DNA from: JBBQLG01 sp038327655
Lineage (GTDB): Bacteria > Bacteroidota > Bacteroidia > Cytophagales > Spirosomataceae
Reading direction: 5' to 3'
DNA length: 64,000 nt
NCBI GenBank assembly: GCA_038327655.1
Contig: JBBQLG010000011.1
Coordinates: forward strand, 1 to 64,000
Part shown: piece after piece, positions 32,434-41,430 of the stretch
Layout of the letters: each line of letters opens with the position of its first letter
Position numbering within the stretch: the first letter of the stretch is position 1
Made by a program: the position numbers and the translations under genes
Notes under the pieces: model-generated
What the model saw: only the letters and a program-made list of their open reading frames with translations
Told to the model about the DNA's origin: nothing
The model's database searches: none

Positions 32434-34092
32434 ATGACCCATATCTCCGCGCTAAGAATACCGTGTTGGCTCCTGCTGCTGGGGTGGTTCGGGCAGACTG
32501 CTTACGCGCAGACGCTCTGCGCCGACCGGCTCAGCTATACACCCGTCAGCCAGCCGAATCGCATTGAATGGGGTAAGTTTCCGGTATTTACCCTGCCGTT
32601 TACCATTGTGTTCAGCGGACCCCGGCTCGGCGATACACAGGCGCAGCCGCTACAGCACGGCTTCAGCCATATCGTTCAGGTAGCTAACAGTGAATTCGGA
32701 ACGCTGATTCAACCGCAGCAGCGGGCCGTCGATTTTGTTGGCTTTGCCTACGGCCTGAATCAACCGTGGGAAACGCTGCAAAGTCCCTGGAACAATGATA
32801 AAGCGGCATACCGGGCTAAATGGACCCAATTTCTCAGCGACGTGTCGGGCGGACAAACCGACGCGCAGGGGAAATTTCGGCTCAACACAGACATCATGTC
32901 GGTCGACATCGAGCGGTTTTTAGACACTGACACCCGTATTCTGAGTCTCAAACAAAACACGGCCACGCCCGCCCAATACCGCAGCCTGACGGACGATGCC
33001 TTTCTGGCCCGTTACAAAAAAGACATCGTCGCGCTCTACGCCGAAGGAATGCGTTTTATACGCGACCGGGCCAACACCACGACCACCCGCCTGACGACGT
33101 ACAGCGATTCGCCCGTCCGCAACCAGTACCTCAACATACCGGCCAATACCTGGACCGACTGGACCACCAACCTCGGCCGGGTGAATTACATGACCAAAGA
33201 CACTACGACCGGTAAAGTAGGCGGCCCGTTTTACGACCAGTTGGATGCACTCGCCCCATCGGCGTACTATTATTACGACTACCCCAACCCGCTGGCGAGC
33301 GATTATTTAGGCTATCTACTGTTTCAGGTCGAGGCCAACCGCGCCTGGAGTCCGAAGCCGGTGATTCCGTACGTCTGGCTGCGCTACCACGAATCGACGG
33401 TGCCGGACAATCATTTCATTCAGCCGTTCATGGCCGAAGCCACGGCTATTTTCCCGTTTTTTTCGGGTGCCAAAGGGCTATGGCTGTGGGATAACATCGG
33501 TCTTGCCAACACCCGGCAGGAGACCTATACGGCCTACGAGTCGTTTATTCACGGTCTGTACCGGCTGTCGCGTTTCGCCGATATGTTCCAGGGTGATTAT
33601 GAATTGGTGATTGAAACGCCCGCCCGTGATCTGGTAGCCAATCAGTTACCCGTCTGGCGGGGTGTTTACAAGAACAACAGGCTTCTGATAGCGGCCCAGA
33701 ACCCGTACGCCAAAAACGACCAGCAGACCACGACGCTGACGGTGGGCTACAAAGCCTGGCGCACCACCATCACCCTGACCGGCCGCGAAACCTACCTCTG
33801 CCAGTTCGACATTCCGCTGATTACGGCTGTGGACGAACCCGTATCCACTAACCTAACCGTATTTCCGAATCCAGCCCAGACACAGCTATCGGTTTCGTTT
33901 ACGCCCTTCTCGTCACCCGGCAACGAGTTAATTATCACCGACATTACCGGGCGCATCCGGCTTCGGCAACCCGCAAACCCAACCGGCCATCAGGTCGTTA
34001 TCCTCAATAACCTGCCCACCGGTATGTACGTACTGCGCTTGTCGGACGGGCGGGGGAAACGGTTTCTTATTAATGAAACCCCAAACCCCTGA
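32434..34092 (+). CDS. Secreted T9SS-sorted protein with a probable glycosidase-like barrel
   Basis: 552 residues from the ATG at 32434. The signal peptide ends AYAQ. The ~430-residue body contains DIMSVDIERFLD, a DQLDALAPSAYYYYDYPNP segment, PVIPYVWLRYHES and FFSGAKGLWLWDNIG, the type of strand-ending motifs seen in TIM-barrel glycoside hydrolases. I cannot assign a family or catalytic residues. From about residue 475 the C-terminus is a type A sorting domain (LTVFPNPAQTQLSVSF, GMYVLRLSDGRGKRFLI). The final residues NETPNP and the stop codon are encoded inside the palindromic repeat at 34078, so the original end was probably a few residues different. Confidence 0.7.
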   Translation: MTHISALRIPCWLLLLGWFGQTAYAQTLCADRLSYTPVSQPNRIEWGKFPVFTLPFTIVFSGPRLGDTQAQPLQHGFSHIVQVANSEFGTLIQPQQRAVDFVGFAYGLNQPWETLQSPWNNDKAAYRAKWTQFLSDVSGGQTDAQGKFRLNTDIMSVDIERFLDTDTRILSLKQNTATPAQYRSLTDDAFLARYKKDIVALYAEGMRFIRDRANTTTTRLTTYSDSPVRNQYLNIPANTWTDWTTNLGRVNYMTKDTTTGKVGGPFYDQLDALAPSAYYYYDYPNPLASDYLGYLLFQVEANRAWSPKPVIPYVWLRYHESTVPDNHFIQPFMAEATAIFPFFSGAKGLWLWDNIGLANTRQETYTAYESFIHGLYRLSRFADMFQGDYELVIETPARDLVANQLPVWRGVYKNNRLLIAAQNPYAKNDQQTTTLTVGYKAWRTTITLTGRETYLCQFDIPLITAVDEPVSTNLTVFPNPAQTQLSVSFTPFSSPGNELIITDITGRIRLRQPANPTGHQVVILNNLPTGMYVLRLSDGRGKRFLINETPNP

Positions 34093-34154
34093 AGGGGCTT
34101 TACGGAGTTAGATACCAGTAGCTAAGGTATTAAGCCCCTTCAGGGGTTTGGGGT
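34078..34154. repeat. Palindromic repeat overlapping the stop codon of the T9SS gene
   Basis: Perfect 23-nt inverted repeat (34078-34100 and 34132-34154) around a 31-nt centre. The arm contains CCCCAAACCCCTGAAGGGG. The TGA at 34090-34092 that ends the upstream gene lies within the left arm. It resembles the short dispersed palindromes seen in many Bacteroidota genomes and can also act as a terminator before the YyaL gene. Confidence 0.8.
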
Positions 34155-34176
34155 AGTCCTTCAACAACCCCAACCC

Positions 34177-36231
34177 ATGCCCAACCGCTTACAATACGAA
34201 ACCAGCCCGTACCTGCTGCAACACGCCGAAAACCCCGTCGACTGGTTCGCGTGGGGTGACGAAGCGCTCAACAAAGCCCTCGATGAAGATAAACCCATCA
34301 TCGTCAGCATCGGGTATTCGGCCTGCCACTGGTGCCACGTGATGGAGCATGAATCGTTCGAGAAAGACGCCGTAGCGCAGGTGATGAACGACAACTTCGT
34401 CTGCATCAAGGTCGACCGGGAGGAGCGGCCCGATGTGGATGCGATCTACATGGAAGCCGTGCAGGCAATGGGCGTCAACGGTGGCTGGCCGCTCAACGTG
34501 TTCCTGATGCCCGACGCCAAGCCCTTTTATGGTGTCACCTACGTACCACCCCGCAACTGGGTTAATTTGCTGGGTAGCGTCCGGGCGGCTTTCGATGAGC
34601 ACCGCGATCAGGTAGCGGAATCAGCCGAAGGGTTTGCCCGGCACCTCAACGCGTCGGAAAGTGAGCGGTTCAATTTAGTGGCCCGGCCCCCGCAGTTTAC
34701 ACCCGACCTGCTCGACTCGTTTTTTCACCACATCGCCGTTACGTTCGACACCAAACGCGGGGGTCCCGACCGGGCACCCAAGTTTCCGATGCCGAGTATC
34801 TACGGCTTTTTGCTCCGTTACTACGCCGAATCGGGCGATGAATCGGCGTTGCGGCAAACCGAACTGACCCTGAACCGCATGGCCCTCGGCGGTATTTACG
34901 ATCAGATTGGCGGGGGCTTTTCGCGGTATTCGGTCGATGCGGAGTGGTTTGCGCCCCATTTCGAGAAAATGCTGTACGATAACGCGCAGCTACTGACTCT
35001 CTACAGCGAAGCCTACAGCCTGACCCAAAGCGAGTTGTACAAAAAAACGGTGTACCAGACCATCGCGTTTCTGCATCGCGAACTGCTCAGCGACGAGGGC
35101 GGCTTTTTCTCCGCTCTGGATGCTGACAGCGAGGGCGTCGAAGGCAAATTCTATACCTGGACCACGCCCGAACTCCAGAAACTGCTGGCAAACGATTTCG
35201 ACTGGTTCGCCGATTTGTACCACATCACGGAGGAAGGCAACTGGGAACACAATAGAAACATCCTGCACCGCACCGAAACCGACGCGGAGTTTGCCCGTCG
35301 CGCCGACTGGGACCCGGCGGATATGCCGATGATGCTCGAAGCCCCCCATGCCAACCTAATGGCTGAGCGCGACACCCGCATCCGTCCCGGTTTGGACGAC
35401 AAAATTCTTTGCTCGTGGAATGGCCTGATGCTGAAAGGGCTGGTAACGGCGTACCGCACCTTCGATGAGCCGGATTTTCTGACAACGGCCCTGCGGCTGG
35501 CGTTCTTTATCCGCCATAAACTGACCGATTCTCGTAACGGTAGATTGTGGCACACATACAAAAAAGGGAGGGTAAGATTAGCCGGTTTTCTGGAGGATTA
35601 TGCCGCCGTGATTGACGGCTACATTGCCCTGTATCAGGCGACGTTCAATGCAGAATGGCTCATCGAAGCTGACCGCCTGACGCAATACGTGATCGCCAAT
35701 TTTGATGACCCCGACGAAGACCTGTTCTTTTTTACCGATAAAAACGGCGAAGACCTGATTGCCCGCAAGAAGGAATTGTTCGACAACGTGATCCCCGCGT
35801 CAAACTCAATGATGGCGCACAACCTGTTCGCGTTGAGCTTATTACTGGATCGGCCGGACTATGGCGAACGCGTCGACCGGATGCTGGGCCGGGTAGAACC
35901 GTTGCTCCAGAAAAATGCCGATTACCTCACGCACTGGGCCGCACTATACACCCTCCGCATCCGCCCAACCGCCGAAATCGCGATTGTCGGTCCCGACGCC
36001 GACGCCTTCCGCAAGCAGATCGACGCCCGGTTTATGCCGAATAAAATACTGGTAGGGACTGAGGAAACCGGGGCGCCTGCCGCCGGAACGCCGACCAAAA
36101 GTAATCTGCCGCTGTTGCAGAACCGGGAATTAATCGACGGAAAAACCGCGATTTACGTTTGTTACGACCGGGCCTGTCAGTTGCCGGTTACGACGGTTGA
36201 CGAGGTCTGGGCGTTGATTCGCGACGAATAA
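34177..36231 (+). CDS. YyaL/SSP411-type thioredoxin-domain protein (DUF255)
   Basis: 684 residues, full length for the family. The N-terminal thioredoxin-like domain has a Cys50-His-Trp-Cys53 motif (GYSACHWCHVM), followed by DREERPDVDAIYM and NGGWPLNVFL. The C-terminal two thirds form an alpha/alpha barrel of the type found in N-acylglucosamine epimerase-like proteins (MALGGIYDQIGGGFSRYSVD, SWNGLMLKGL). The physiological role is not established; redox and sugar-processing roles have been proposed for the fold. The start ATG follows the palindrome by 22 nt. Confidence 0.9.
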   Translation: MPNRLQYETSPYLLQHAENPVDWFAWGDEALNKALDEDKPIIVSIGYSACHWCHVMEHESFEKDAVAQVMNDNFVCIKVDREERPDVDAIYMEAVQAMGVNGGWPLNVFLMPDAKPFYGVTYVPPRNWVNLLGSVRAAFDEHRDQVAESAEGFARHLNASESERFNLVARPPQFTPDLLDSFFHHIAVTFDTKRGGPDRAPKFPMPSIYGFLLRYYAESGDESALRQTELTLNRMALGGIYDQIGGGFSRYSVDAEWFAPHFEKMLYDNAQLLTLYSEAYSLTQSELYKKTVYQTIAFLHRELLSDEGGFFSALDADSEGVEGKFYTWTTPELQKLLANDFDWFADLYHITEEGNWEHNRNILHRTETDAEFARRADWDPADMPMMLEAPHANLMAERDTRIRPGLDDKILCSWNGLMLKGLVTAYRTFDEPDFLTTALRLAFFIRHKLTDSRNGRLWHTYKKGRVRLAGFLEDYAAVIDGYIALYQATFNAEWLIEADRLTQYVIANFDDPDEDLFFFTDKNGEDLIARKKELFDNVIPASNSMMAHNLFALSLLLDRPDYGERVDRMLGRVEPLLQKNADYLTHWAALYTLRIRPTAEIAIVGPDADAFRKQIDARFMPNKILVGTEETGAPAAGTPTKSNLPLLQNRELIDGKTAIYVCYDRACQLPVTTVDEVWALIRDE

Positions 36232-36376
36232 GTGGTTATTCTTATCGGCATTATCGGGCACTACGAATAGCGTCTTATCCATAAATAGTATAACAAAGCC
36301 TATATAAAGTCATTTTTGTGCCATCGTCCGGCTGAGCCAATACAGTAGATTTACGGCGAAAAATCCCTGTCTATGT

Positions 36377-37213
36377 ATGACGACACGACGCACATTTTTA
36401 AAGACAGCCGGTTGCTTAACGGCCAGTACCCTCCTGATGCCCGGCCGGGTTCGGGCAACTAAGGTCAGTGATGTGGGTATCCAGTTGTACACGGTTCGCA
36501 AAGAGATGCTGGCCGATGCACCGGGAACCCTGCAAAAACTGGCAAAAATCGGTTATAAAGAACTGGAATCGGCCCGCAGTGAGAAAGGCAACTTCTACGG
36601 ATTACAGCCCAAAGAAATAAAAAAGATTGCCGGTGATCTCGGCATGACCGTCCGAAGCGGCCATGTTCACATCGACGACAACTGGCAACGCTCCATCGAC
36701 ATGGCCGCCGAAGCCGGACAAACGTACTTAGTGTGTTCGTCGCTGCCGTCGGAAGGGCAGACGGTTGCGAACTACCAGCGGTGCGCCGACACTTTCTCCA
36801 AAGCCGCTGAAGCCTGCAAAAAGGCTAACCTCATTTTCGGCTACCACAACCATGAATACGAGTTCGAGAAAGCCGACGGGCAGGTGTTGTACGACATTCT
36901 GCTGGACCGCACCGACCCTAAATTAGTGACGATGGAAATGGACCTGGGCTGGGTAATCGTCACGGGCAACGATCCGCTGGCTTATTTCAACAAGTATCCG
37001 GGCCGTTTTCCGCTCTGGCACCTGAAGGATATGGACAAGACGAAAAAGGAAAGCACCGAATTTGGCAAGGGGCAGATCAACGTCAAACAGATGCTCCAGA
37101 ATATGAACAAGTCGGGCGTAAAATACTTTTTTGTCGAACAGGAAGAATACCCCAAAACGGCCTTAGAGAGTGCGAAATATGACTTCGACTACCTGGCTAA
37201 GTTAGACTACTAA
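36377..37213 (+). CDS. Exported TIM-barrel sugar epimerase/isomerase-like protein (first copy)
   Basis: 278 residues. The Tat signal TTRRTFLKTAGCLTA at the N-terminus puts it in the periplasm. The rest is an AP-endonuclease-2-type TIM barrel: VGIQLYTVRKEM, a central FGYHNHEYEF, a metal-site segment MEMDLGWVIVTG, PLWHLKDMDK and a late FFVEQEEY. Proteins of this kind next to GMC dehydrogenases have been tied to conversion or cleavage of 3-keto sugars. It is the first gene of the operon running to 43152. A similar protein is encoded at 43351. Confidence 0.85.
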   Translation: MTTRRTFLKTAGCLTASTLLMPGRVRATKVSDVGIQLYTVRKEMLADAPGTLQKLAKIGYKELESARSEKGNFYGLQPKEIKKIAGDLGMTVRSGHVHIDDNWQRSIDMAAEAGQTYLVCSSLPSEGQTVANYQRCADTFSKAAEACKKANLIFGYHNHEYEFEKADGQVLYDILLDRTDPKLVTMEMDLGWVIVTGNDPLAYFNKYPGRFPLWHLKDMDKTKKESTEFGKGQINVKQMLQNMNKSGVKYFFVEQEEYPKTALESAKYDFDYLAKLDY

Positions 37214-37275
37214 AGTTGATTGTCATTCATTGATTATCACTAACTACGAATGACACCCAATCCCCACAAATGACT

Positions 37276-37908
37276 ATGAAAACCCTGACCCTTATTGCAT
37301 TAGTGGCTACCCTGTCGCTGAATTTTGCGCCTGCCAAAAAGATTGGTATCTTCCAGAAAAGCGAAGATATCGGTAATCCCAAACTCGCTGGTGCCTCGTC
37401 GTTCGATTCTAAAACGGGCGAATACCGGCTGAAAGGATCAGGCTACAACATCTGGTTTCAACGGGACGAATTTCAGTACCTGTTCAAGGAGCTAAAAGGT
37501 GATTTTACCGCCACTGCCGACTTTGAATTCGTCGGAGCCGGGACCGACCCGCACCGGAAAGTGGGCTGGATGATCCGCGAGTCGATGGACGATAATGCTT
37601 CGCACATCAGCGCGGTCGATCACGGCGATGGCCTGACCGTGTTGCAGTGGCGCGTGACCAAAGGCATGGCGATGCGCGACCCCGAAGACGAGATTTTCAG
37701 CAAGGAGAAGAACATTCATACTATTCAGATGGCCCGAAAAGGCAATGAGTACACGATGAGCGTAGCCAAAAAAGGGGAGCCGCTGCAGGTTGTCGGCTCG
37801 CACAAAATGGATAACCTGTCGAAGCAGGTGATGGTGGGCTTGTACATCTGCTCCCACAATCCGGCCGTGGTCGAAGAAGCCATCGTGCGCAACGTACAGA
37901 TCAAATAA
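37276..37908 (+). CDS. Secreted DUF1349/LamG-like protein
   Basis: 210 residues. A signal peptide (MKTLTLIALVATLSLNFAPA) leads to a beta-sandwich pattern: GEYRLKGSGYNIWF, FKELKGDFTATADFEFVGAG, HRKVGWMIRESMDDNASHISAVDHGDGLTVLQWR. This is the look of DUF1349 and concanavalin-like glycan-binding proteins. An alternative ATG two codons upstream (37270) exists. It lies 62 nt after the epimerase gene and 45 nt before the GH2 gene, so it probably binds or processes the same glycoside. Confidence 0.72.
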   Translation: MKTLTLIALVATLSLNFAPAKKIGIFQKSEDIGNPKLAGASSFDSKTGEYRLKGSGYNIWFQRDEFQYLFKELKGDFTATADFEFVGAGTDPHRKVGWMIRESMDDNASHISAVDHGDGLTVLQWRVTKGMAMRDPEDEIFSKEKNIHTIQMARKGNEYTMSVAKKGEPLQVVGSHKMDNLSKQVMVGLYICSHNPAVVEEAIVRNVQIK

Positions 37909-37953
37909 GGTAATTCTTCCTGCCACCTGCGCCCTACTCAACGAGTTTTAGTT

Positions 37954-39840
37954 ATGAAAATGCCGTTTAACTACCTACTGATCTGTTTGTGGCTTCTTAC
38001 TGACGCGGCAACGGGGTACGCCCAAACGCTGATGAACGTGGGGGGACGCCACCGGCAGAGCCTGAACGGCAAGTGGCAGTACCTGATGGACCCGTTCGAT
38101 TCAGGCTTTTACGATTACCGCTATAAGGAAAATCCCAACGGCTATTTTAAAGCCGCCAAACCCACGGGCAAGACCGATTTCGTGGAGTATGGCTTCGATC
38201 CGGGTCGTCAGCTCAACGTACCGGGCGACTGGAATTCGCAGGACCCGAAACTACTTTACTACGAGGGGGCCGTCTGGTACCATCGCCGGTTTACAGCCCA
38301 GCGGAAGGCCGGCCAACAATACTGGCTCCACTTCGGCGCGGTCAACTATGCCGCCACGGTGTATGTGAACGGCCAGAAAGTAGGCAGCCACGCCGGGGGA
38401 TTTACGCCCTTCGCTTTCGACGTGAGCCGGTACCTCACCGATGGCGATAATATGGTAGTGGTGCGGGCCGACAACCGCCGGACAACCGACCAACTACCAA
38501 CCGTCAACTACGACTGGTGGAACTACGGTGGCATCACCCGCGACGTGGACCTGATCGAAGTAGCCGACACCCACATTGTCGATTATCAGGTTCAACTGGC
38601 CAAAAACAGCCCGAACCGGGTGGCAGGCTGGGTTCGGCTGAACAAACCCACGGCAAATCAAGCCGTAACCGTTAAGATTGCGGGAACTGACATCAGCTAC
38701 CAGACCAAAACGGACGCTACGGGTATGGCACCCGTTAACTTCGACTGGCCCGCCCGCAAAGGGAGTTCTCCGGCAATCCGGTACTGGTCGCCTGAATCGC
38801 CGAATCTGTATTCGGTCACCATTCAGTCGGCGTCGGATACGATTCAGGAACGGATCGGGTTTCGGACGCTGAGTGTTGTCGGGACGGACATACTGCTCAA
38901 CGGCAAATCCATTTTTATGCGGGGCGTCTGTCTGCACGAAGAAGTGCCGCAGCGGGCCGGGCGGGCCTATTCGGATGCCGACGCGCGGATGCTGCTGACA
39001 TGGGCGAAGGAGATGGGCTGTAATTTTGTCCGGCTGGCCCACTACCCGCACAACGAGAACATGACCCGCGTGGCCGATGAACTGGGTATGCTGCTCTGGT
39101 CGGAAATTCCCGTGTATTGGACCGTGCAGTTCGACTCGCCGACCGTGCTTAAACTGGCCCAGACGCAGTTGACCGAAAACATCAACCGCGACCGGAACCG
39201 GGCCAGTGTTGCGCTCTGGTCGGTGGCCAACGAAACGCCCATCAGCCCCACGCGCACCAAATTTCTGGTCGAACTGGTGCGTACGGTTCGGTCGCTGGAC
39301 AGCACGCGGCTCGTGACGGCTGCCCTCGAACCCACCCGCAACGATCAGGTCGGGCTGGTGCTCGACGATCCCCTGGGGGCTTCCCTCGACGTGATGGGTA
39401 TGAATGAATATTTGGGCTGGTACGCGCCCTGGCAGACGCAGTTCGACACCATGACCTGGAAAACACCCTACCAAAAACCGCTCATCGTCACGGAGTTCGG
39501 GGCCGAAGCGCTGTATGGCAATCACGGTCCGGCCGACGTGGCCAGTAGCTGGAGCGAAGAGTTTCAGGAAAAGGTGTACCGGCAGCAGGTGGCGATGCTG
39601 AAGCGGGTACCTTTTCTGCGGGGCACGGCCCCCTGGATTCTGGCCGATTTTCGGTCGCCCAAGCGCAACCTGCCGCAGTTTCAGGACGGCTGGAATCGCA
39701 AAGGGCTGCTGTCGGAGCAGGGACAACCCAAGAAAGCCTATTTTGTCATGCAGGATTATTACCGTCAGATGGCCGAAAAGTGGGCTTCTCCCGCGCCGGG
39801 TGGAGTGCCATCAGCGACTAAACGCAGTCAATCGAAATAA
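37954..39840 (+). CDS. Glycoside hydrolase family 2 (beta-glucuronidase/beta-galactosidase-like)
   Basis: 628 residues. After a signal peptide come the three standard GH2 parts: a jelly-roll sugar-binding domain (about 30-215, with SLNGKWQYLMDPFD and WYHRRF), an Ig-like domain (about 215-310), and a TIM barrel. The probable acid/base is Glu427 (SVANETP) and the nucleophile Glu514 (IVTEFGAEAL). The short length and the RHRQSLNGKW opening are closer to beta-glucuronidases than to long beta-galactosidases, but the sugar cannot be fixed from sequence. It is periplasmic and inside the GMC operon. Confidence 0.9.
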   Translation: MKMPFNYLLICLWLLTDAATGYAQTLMNVGGRHRQSLNGKWQYLMDPFDSGFYDYRYKENPNGYFKAAKPTGKTDFVEYGFDPGRQLNVPGDWNSQDPKLLYYEGAVWYHRRFTAQRKAGQQYWLHFGAVNYAATVYVNGQKVGSHAGGFTPFAFDVSRYLTDGDNMVVVRADNRRTTDQLPTVNYDWWNYGGITRDVDLIEVADTHIVDYQVQLAKNSPNRVAGWVRLNKPTANQAVTVKIAGTDISYQTKTDATGMAPVNFDWPARKGSSPAIRYWSPESPNLYSVTIQSASDTIQERIGFRTLSVVGTDILLNGKSIFMRGVCLHEEVPQRAGRAYSDADARMLLTWAKEMGCNFVRLAHYPHNENMTRVADELGMLLWSEIPVYWTVQFDSPTVLKLAQTQLTENINRDRNRASVALWSVANETPISPTRTKFLVELVRTVRSLDSTRLVTAALEPTRNDQVGLVLDDPLGASLDVMGMNEYLGWYAPWQTQFDTMTWKTPYQKPLIVTEFGAEALYGNHGPADVASSWSEEFQEKVYRQQVAMLKRVPFLRGTAPWILADFRSPKRNLPQFQDGWNRKGLLSEQGQPKKAYFVMQDYYRQMAEKWASPAPGGVPSATKRSQSK

Positions 39841-39864
39841 CGTAATTCACCATCGAACAGCCGT

Positions 39865-40779
39865 ATGAACTATAACCCGGTTAGGAGTACGTCCTTCGTT
39901 GCTTGCCGACTGCTGGCGGTCGGTCTGCTGGTTGGCGCAGCATCCCATTTAACGTTGGCGCAGACGGCGCCGGTGCAGATTTCGCTTTGGCCGAATGGCG
40001 CGCCCGGTTTTGAGAACCGGAAGAATGAACCGGAACAGGCAAAGGATTATTGGGTGAAGAACATTAACAACCCGTCCATCACGATTTACCTGCCACCGAA
40101 GGATAAAGCCACGGGGGCGGCCGTGTTGATCTGCCCCGGCGGGGGCCATCGGGAGTTGGTCTTTAACGCGGAGGGTGTGCAACCGGCCCAGTTTCTGAAC
40201 AGCATCGGCGTGGCCGCTTTTGTGCTTAAATACCGGCTGGCGCGGGAACCCAACACGCCGTATTCGTTGGATAAGGCTCCGCGTGAAGATGCCTACCGGG
40301 CCATGCGGCTCATTCGCAGCAAAGCCACGGAGTACGGCATCGACCCCAACCGGCTGGGAATGCTGGGGTTCTCGGCCGGGGGCGAAGTCGTGGAAATGGT
40401 GGCCTACGCACCCGGCAACGGCCAGCCCGACGCGCCGGATCCGGTGGACCGACTGAATGGAAAACCCAATTTTCAGATGCTGATTTACCCCGGTCCGCTG
40501 GGGGTACCCGAAACGGTTCCGGCCGATGCGCCCCCCGCCTTTATGCTGGCGGCCAATGACGATGTGTGCTGCTCCGGGCCGGTGGTCAGTTTGCTGCAAC
40601 GGTACCGGGCGGCCAATGTGCCCATCGAAATTCACGTGTACGCACAGGGGAAACACGGCTTCAACATGGGCGACCGGTCCAAACTGAAGTCGATCAATAC
40701 ATGGCCGCAGCGCATGGCCGACTGGATGAACGATACCAACCTGCTGACGCCTTCAACCGGCAAAACTGCAACCAAGTAA
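39865..40779 (+). CDS. Secreted alpha/beta hydrolase, acetyl esterase-like
   Basis: 304 residues. The signal peptide ends near LTLAQ. The oxyanion region is LICPGGGHRELV, the nucleophile Ser is in GMLGFSAGGE, with an Asp in AANDDVCC and a His in QGKHGFN. This arrangement matches the carbohydrate esterase-like group related to xylan acetyl esterases and BD-FAE. It would remove acyl groups from plant polysaccharides or glycosides. It starts 24 nt after the GH2 gene. Confidence 0.85.
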   Translation: MNYNPVRSTSFVACRLLAVGLLVGAASHLTLAQTAPVQISLWPNGAPGFENRKNEPEQAKDYWVKNINNPSITIYLPPKDKATGAAVLICPGGGHRELVFNAEGVQPAQFLNSIGVAAFVLKYRLAREPNTPYSLDKAPREDAYRAMRLIRSKATEYGIDPNRLGMLGFSAGGEVVEMVAYAPGNGQPDAPDPVDRLNGKPNFQMLIYPGPLGVPETVPADAPPAFMLAANDDVCCSGPVVSLLQRYRAANVPIEIHVYAQGKHGFNMGDRSKLKSINTWPQRMADWMNDTNLLTPSTGKTATK

Positions 40780-40876
40780 ACGGTACCGCGTGCGTAGATG
40801 AATTAGAAGTAGTTGAGTAGATTAATCTGCTTTTTATGTCAATAAACAGCTATCAACGTTTAGGCGTAGCATCAAT

Positions 40877-41410
40877 ATGATCCAAAGACGAGTTGCCCTG
40901 AAACAAATGGCCATAGCCGCCGGAAGCCTGATCGCGCTCCCGGCCTGGGCCAACGGCTGGACATCAGCCTTGGCACAACCCGTAAAGCCTTTCCTGTCGT
41001 CGGGGCATGTTGCGTTGCTGACTGCCATCGCCGACACCTTCATTCCAGCCTCCGACACGCCCGGTGCCACCGCCCTGGGGGTTCCCGCATTTATTCAGCG
41101 AATGCTGGAAGACTGCTATGAAGCACCCGTTCAGGAAGCCGTAAAAAGCGGTTTGGCTGCGGTCGAAACCCTCGCCGGTGCTACGTACGGGAAACCGTTC
41201 GCCACCGGCGACGCCACCCAGCGACAGGCCGTATTGACTCAGTTAGAAAAGGCCGATGAACCCGCCCGCCGGGACTTCGTTTCGCTGATTAAAAACCTCA
41301 CGATTCAGGGCTACACCACCTCCGAATACGTGATGACGAAGCACCTGAATTACGTCATGGCCCCCGGCCATTACTACGGTTGTGTGGCGGCTCCTCTGGC
41401 TGGTAAATAA
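40877..41410 (+). CDS. Gluconate 2-dehydrogenase subunit 3 family protein (locus B)
   Basis: 177 residues. The export signal starts MIQRRVALKQMAIAAG, with twin Arg. The body has LTAIADTFIPASDTPGATALGVPAFI and ends QGYTTSEYVMTKHLNYVMAPG, the same plan as the copy at 15803. It should form a complex with the GMC oxidoreductase 20 nt downstream and carry it through the Tat system. Confidence 0.88.
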   Translation: MIQRRVALKQMAIAAGSLIALPAWANGWTSALAQPVKPFLSSGHVALLTAIADTFIPASDTPGATALGVPAFIQRMLEDCYEAPVQEAVKSGLAAVETLAGATYGKPFATGDATQRQAVLTQLEKADEPARRDFVSLIKNLTIQGYTTSEYVMTKHLNYVMAPGHYYGCVAAPLAGK

Positions 41411-41430
41411 ACCTGTATTCCAACATCAAC

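Noticed and set aside
38494..39726. 410-codon open frame antisense to the GH2 gene
   Set aside because: It is His/Arg/Pro/Gly-rich, as expected from the reverse of a GC-rich gene, and lacks any domain. The GH2 frame has full motifs.
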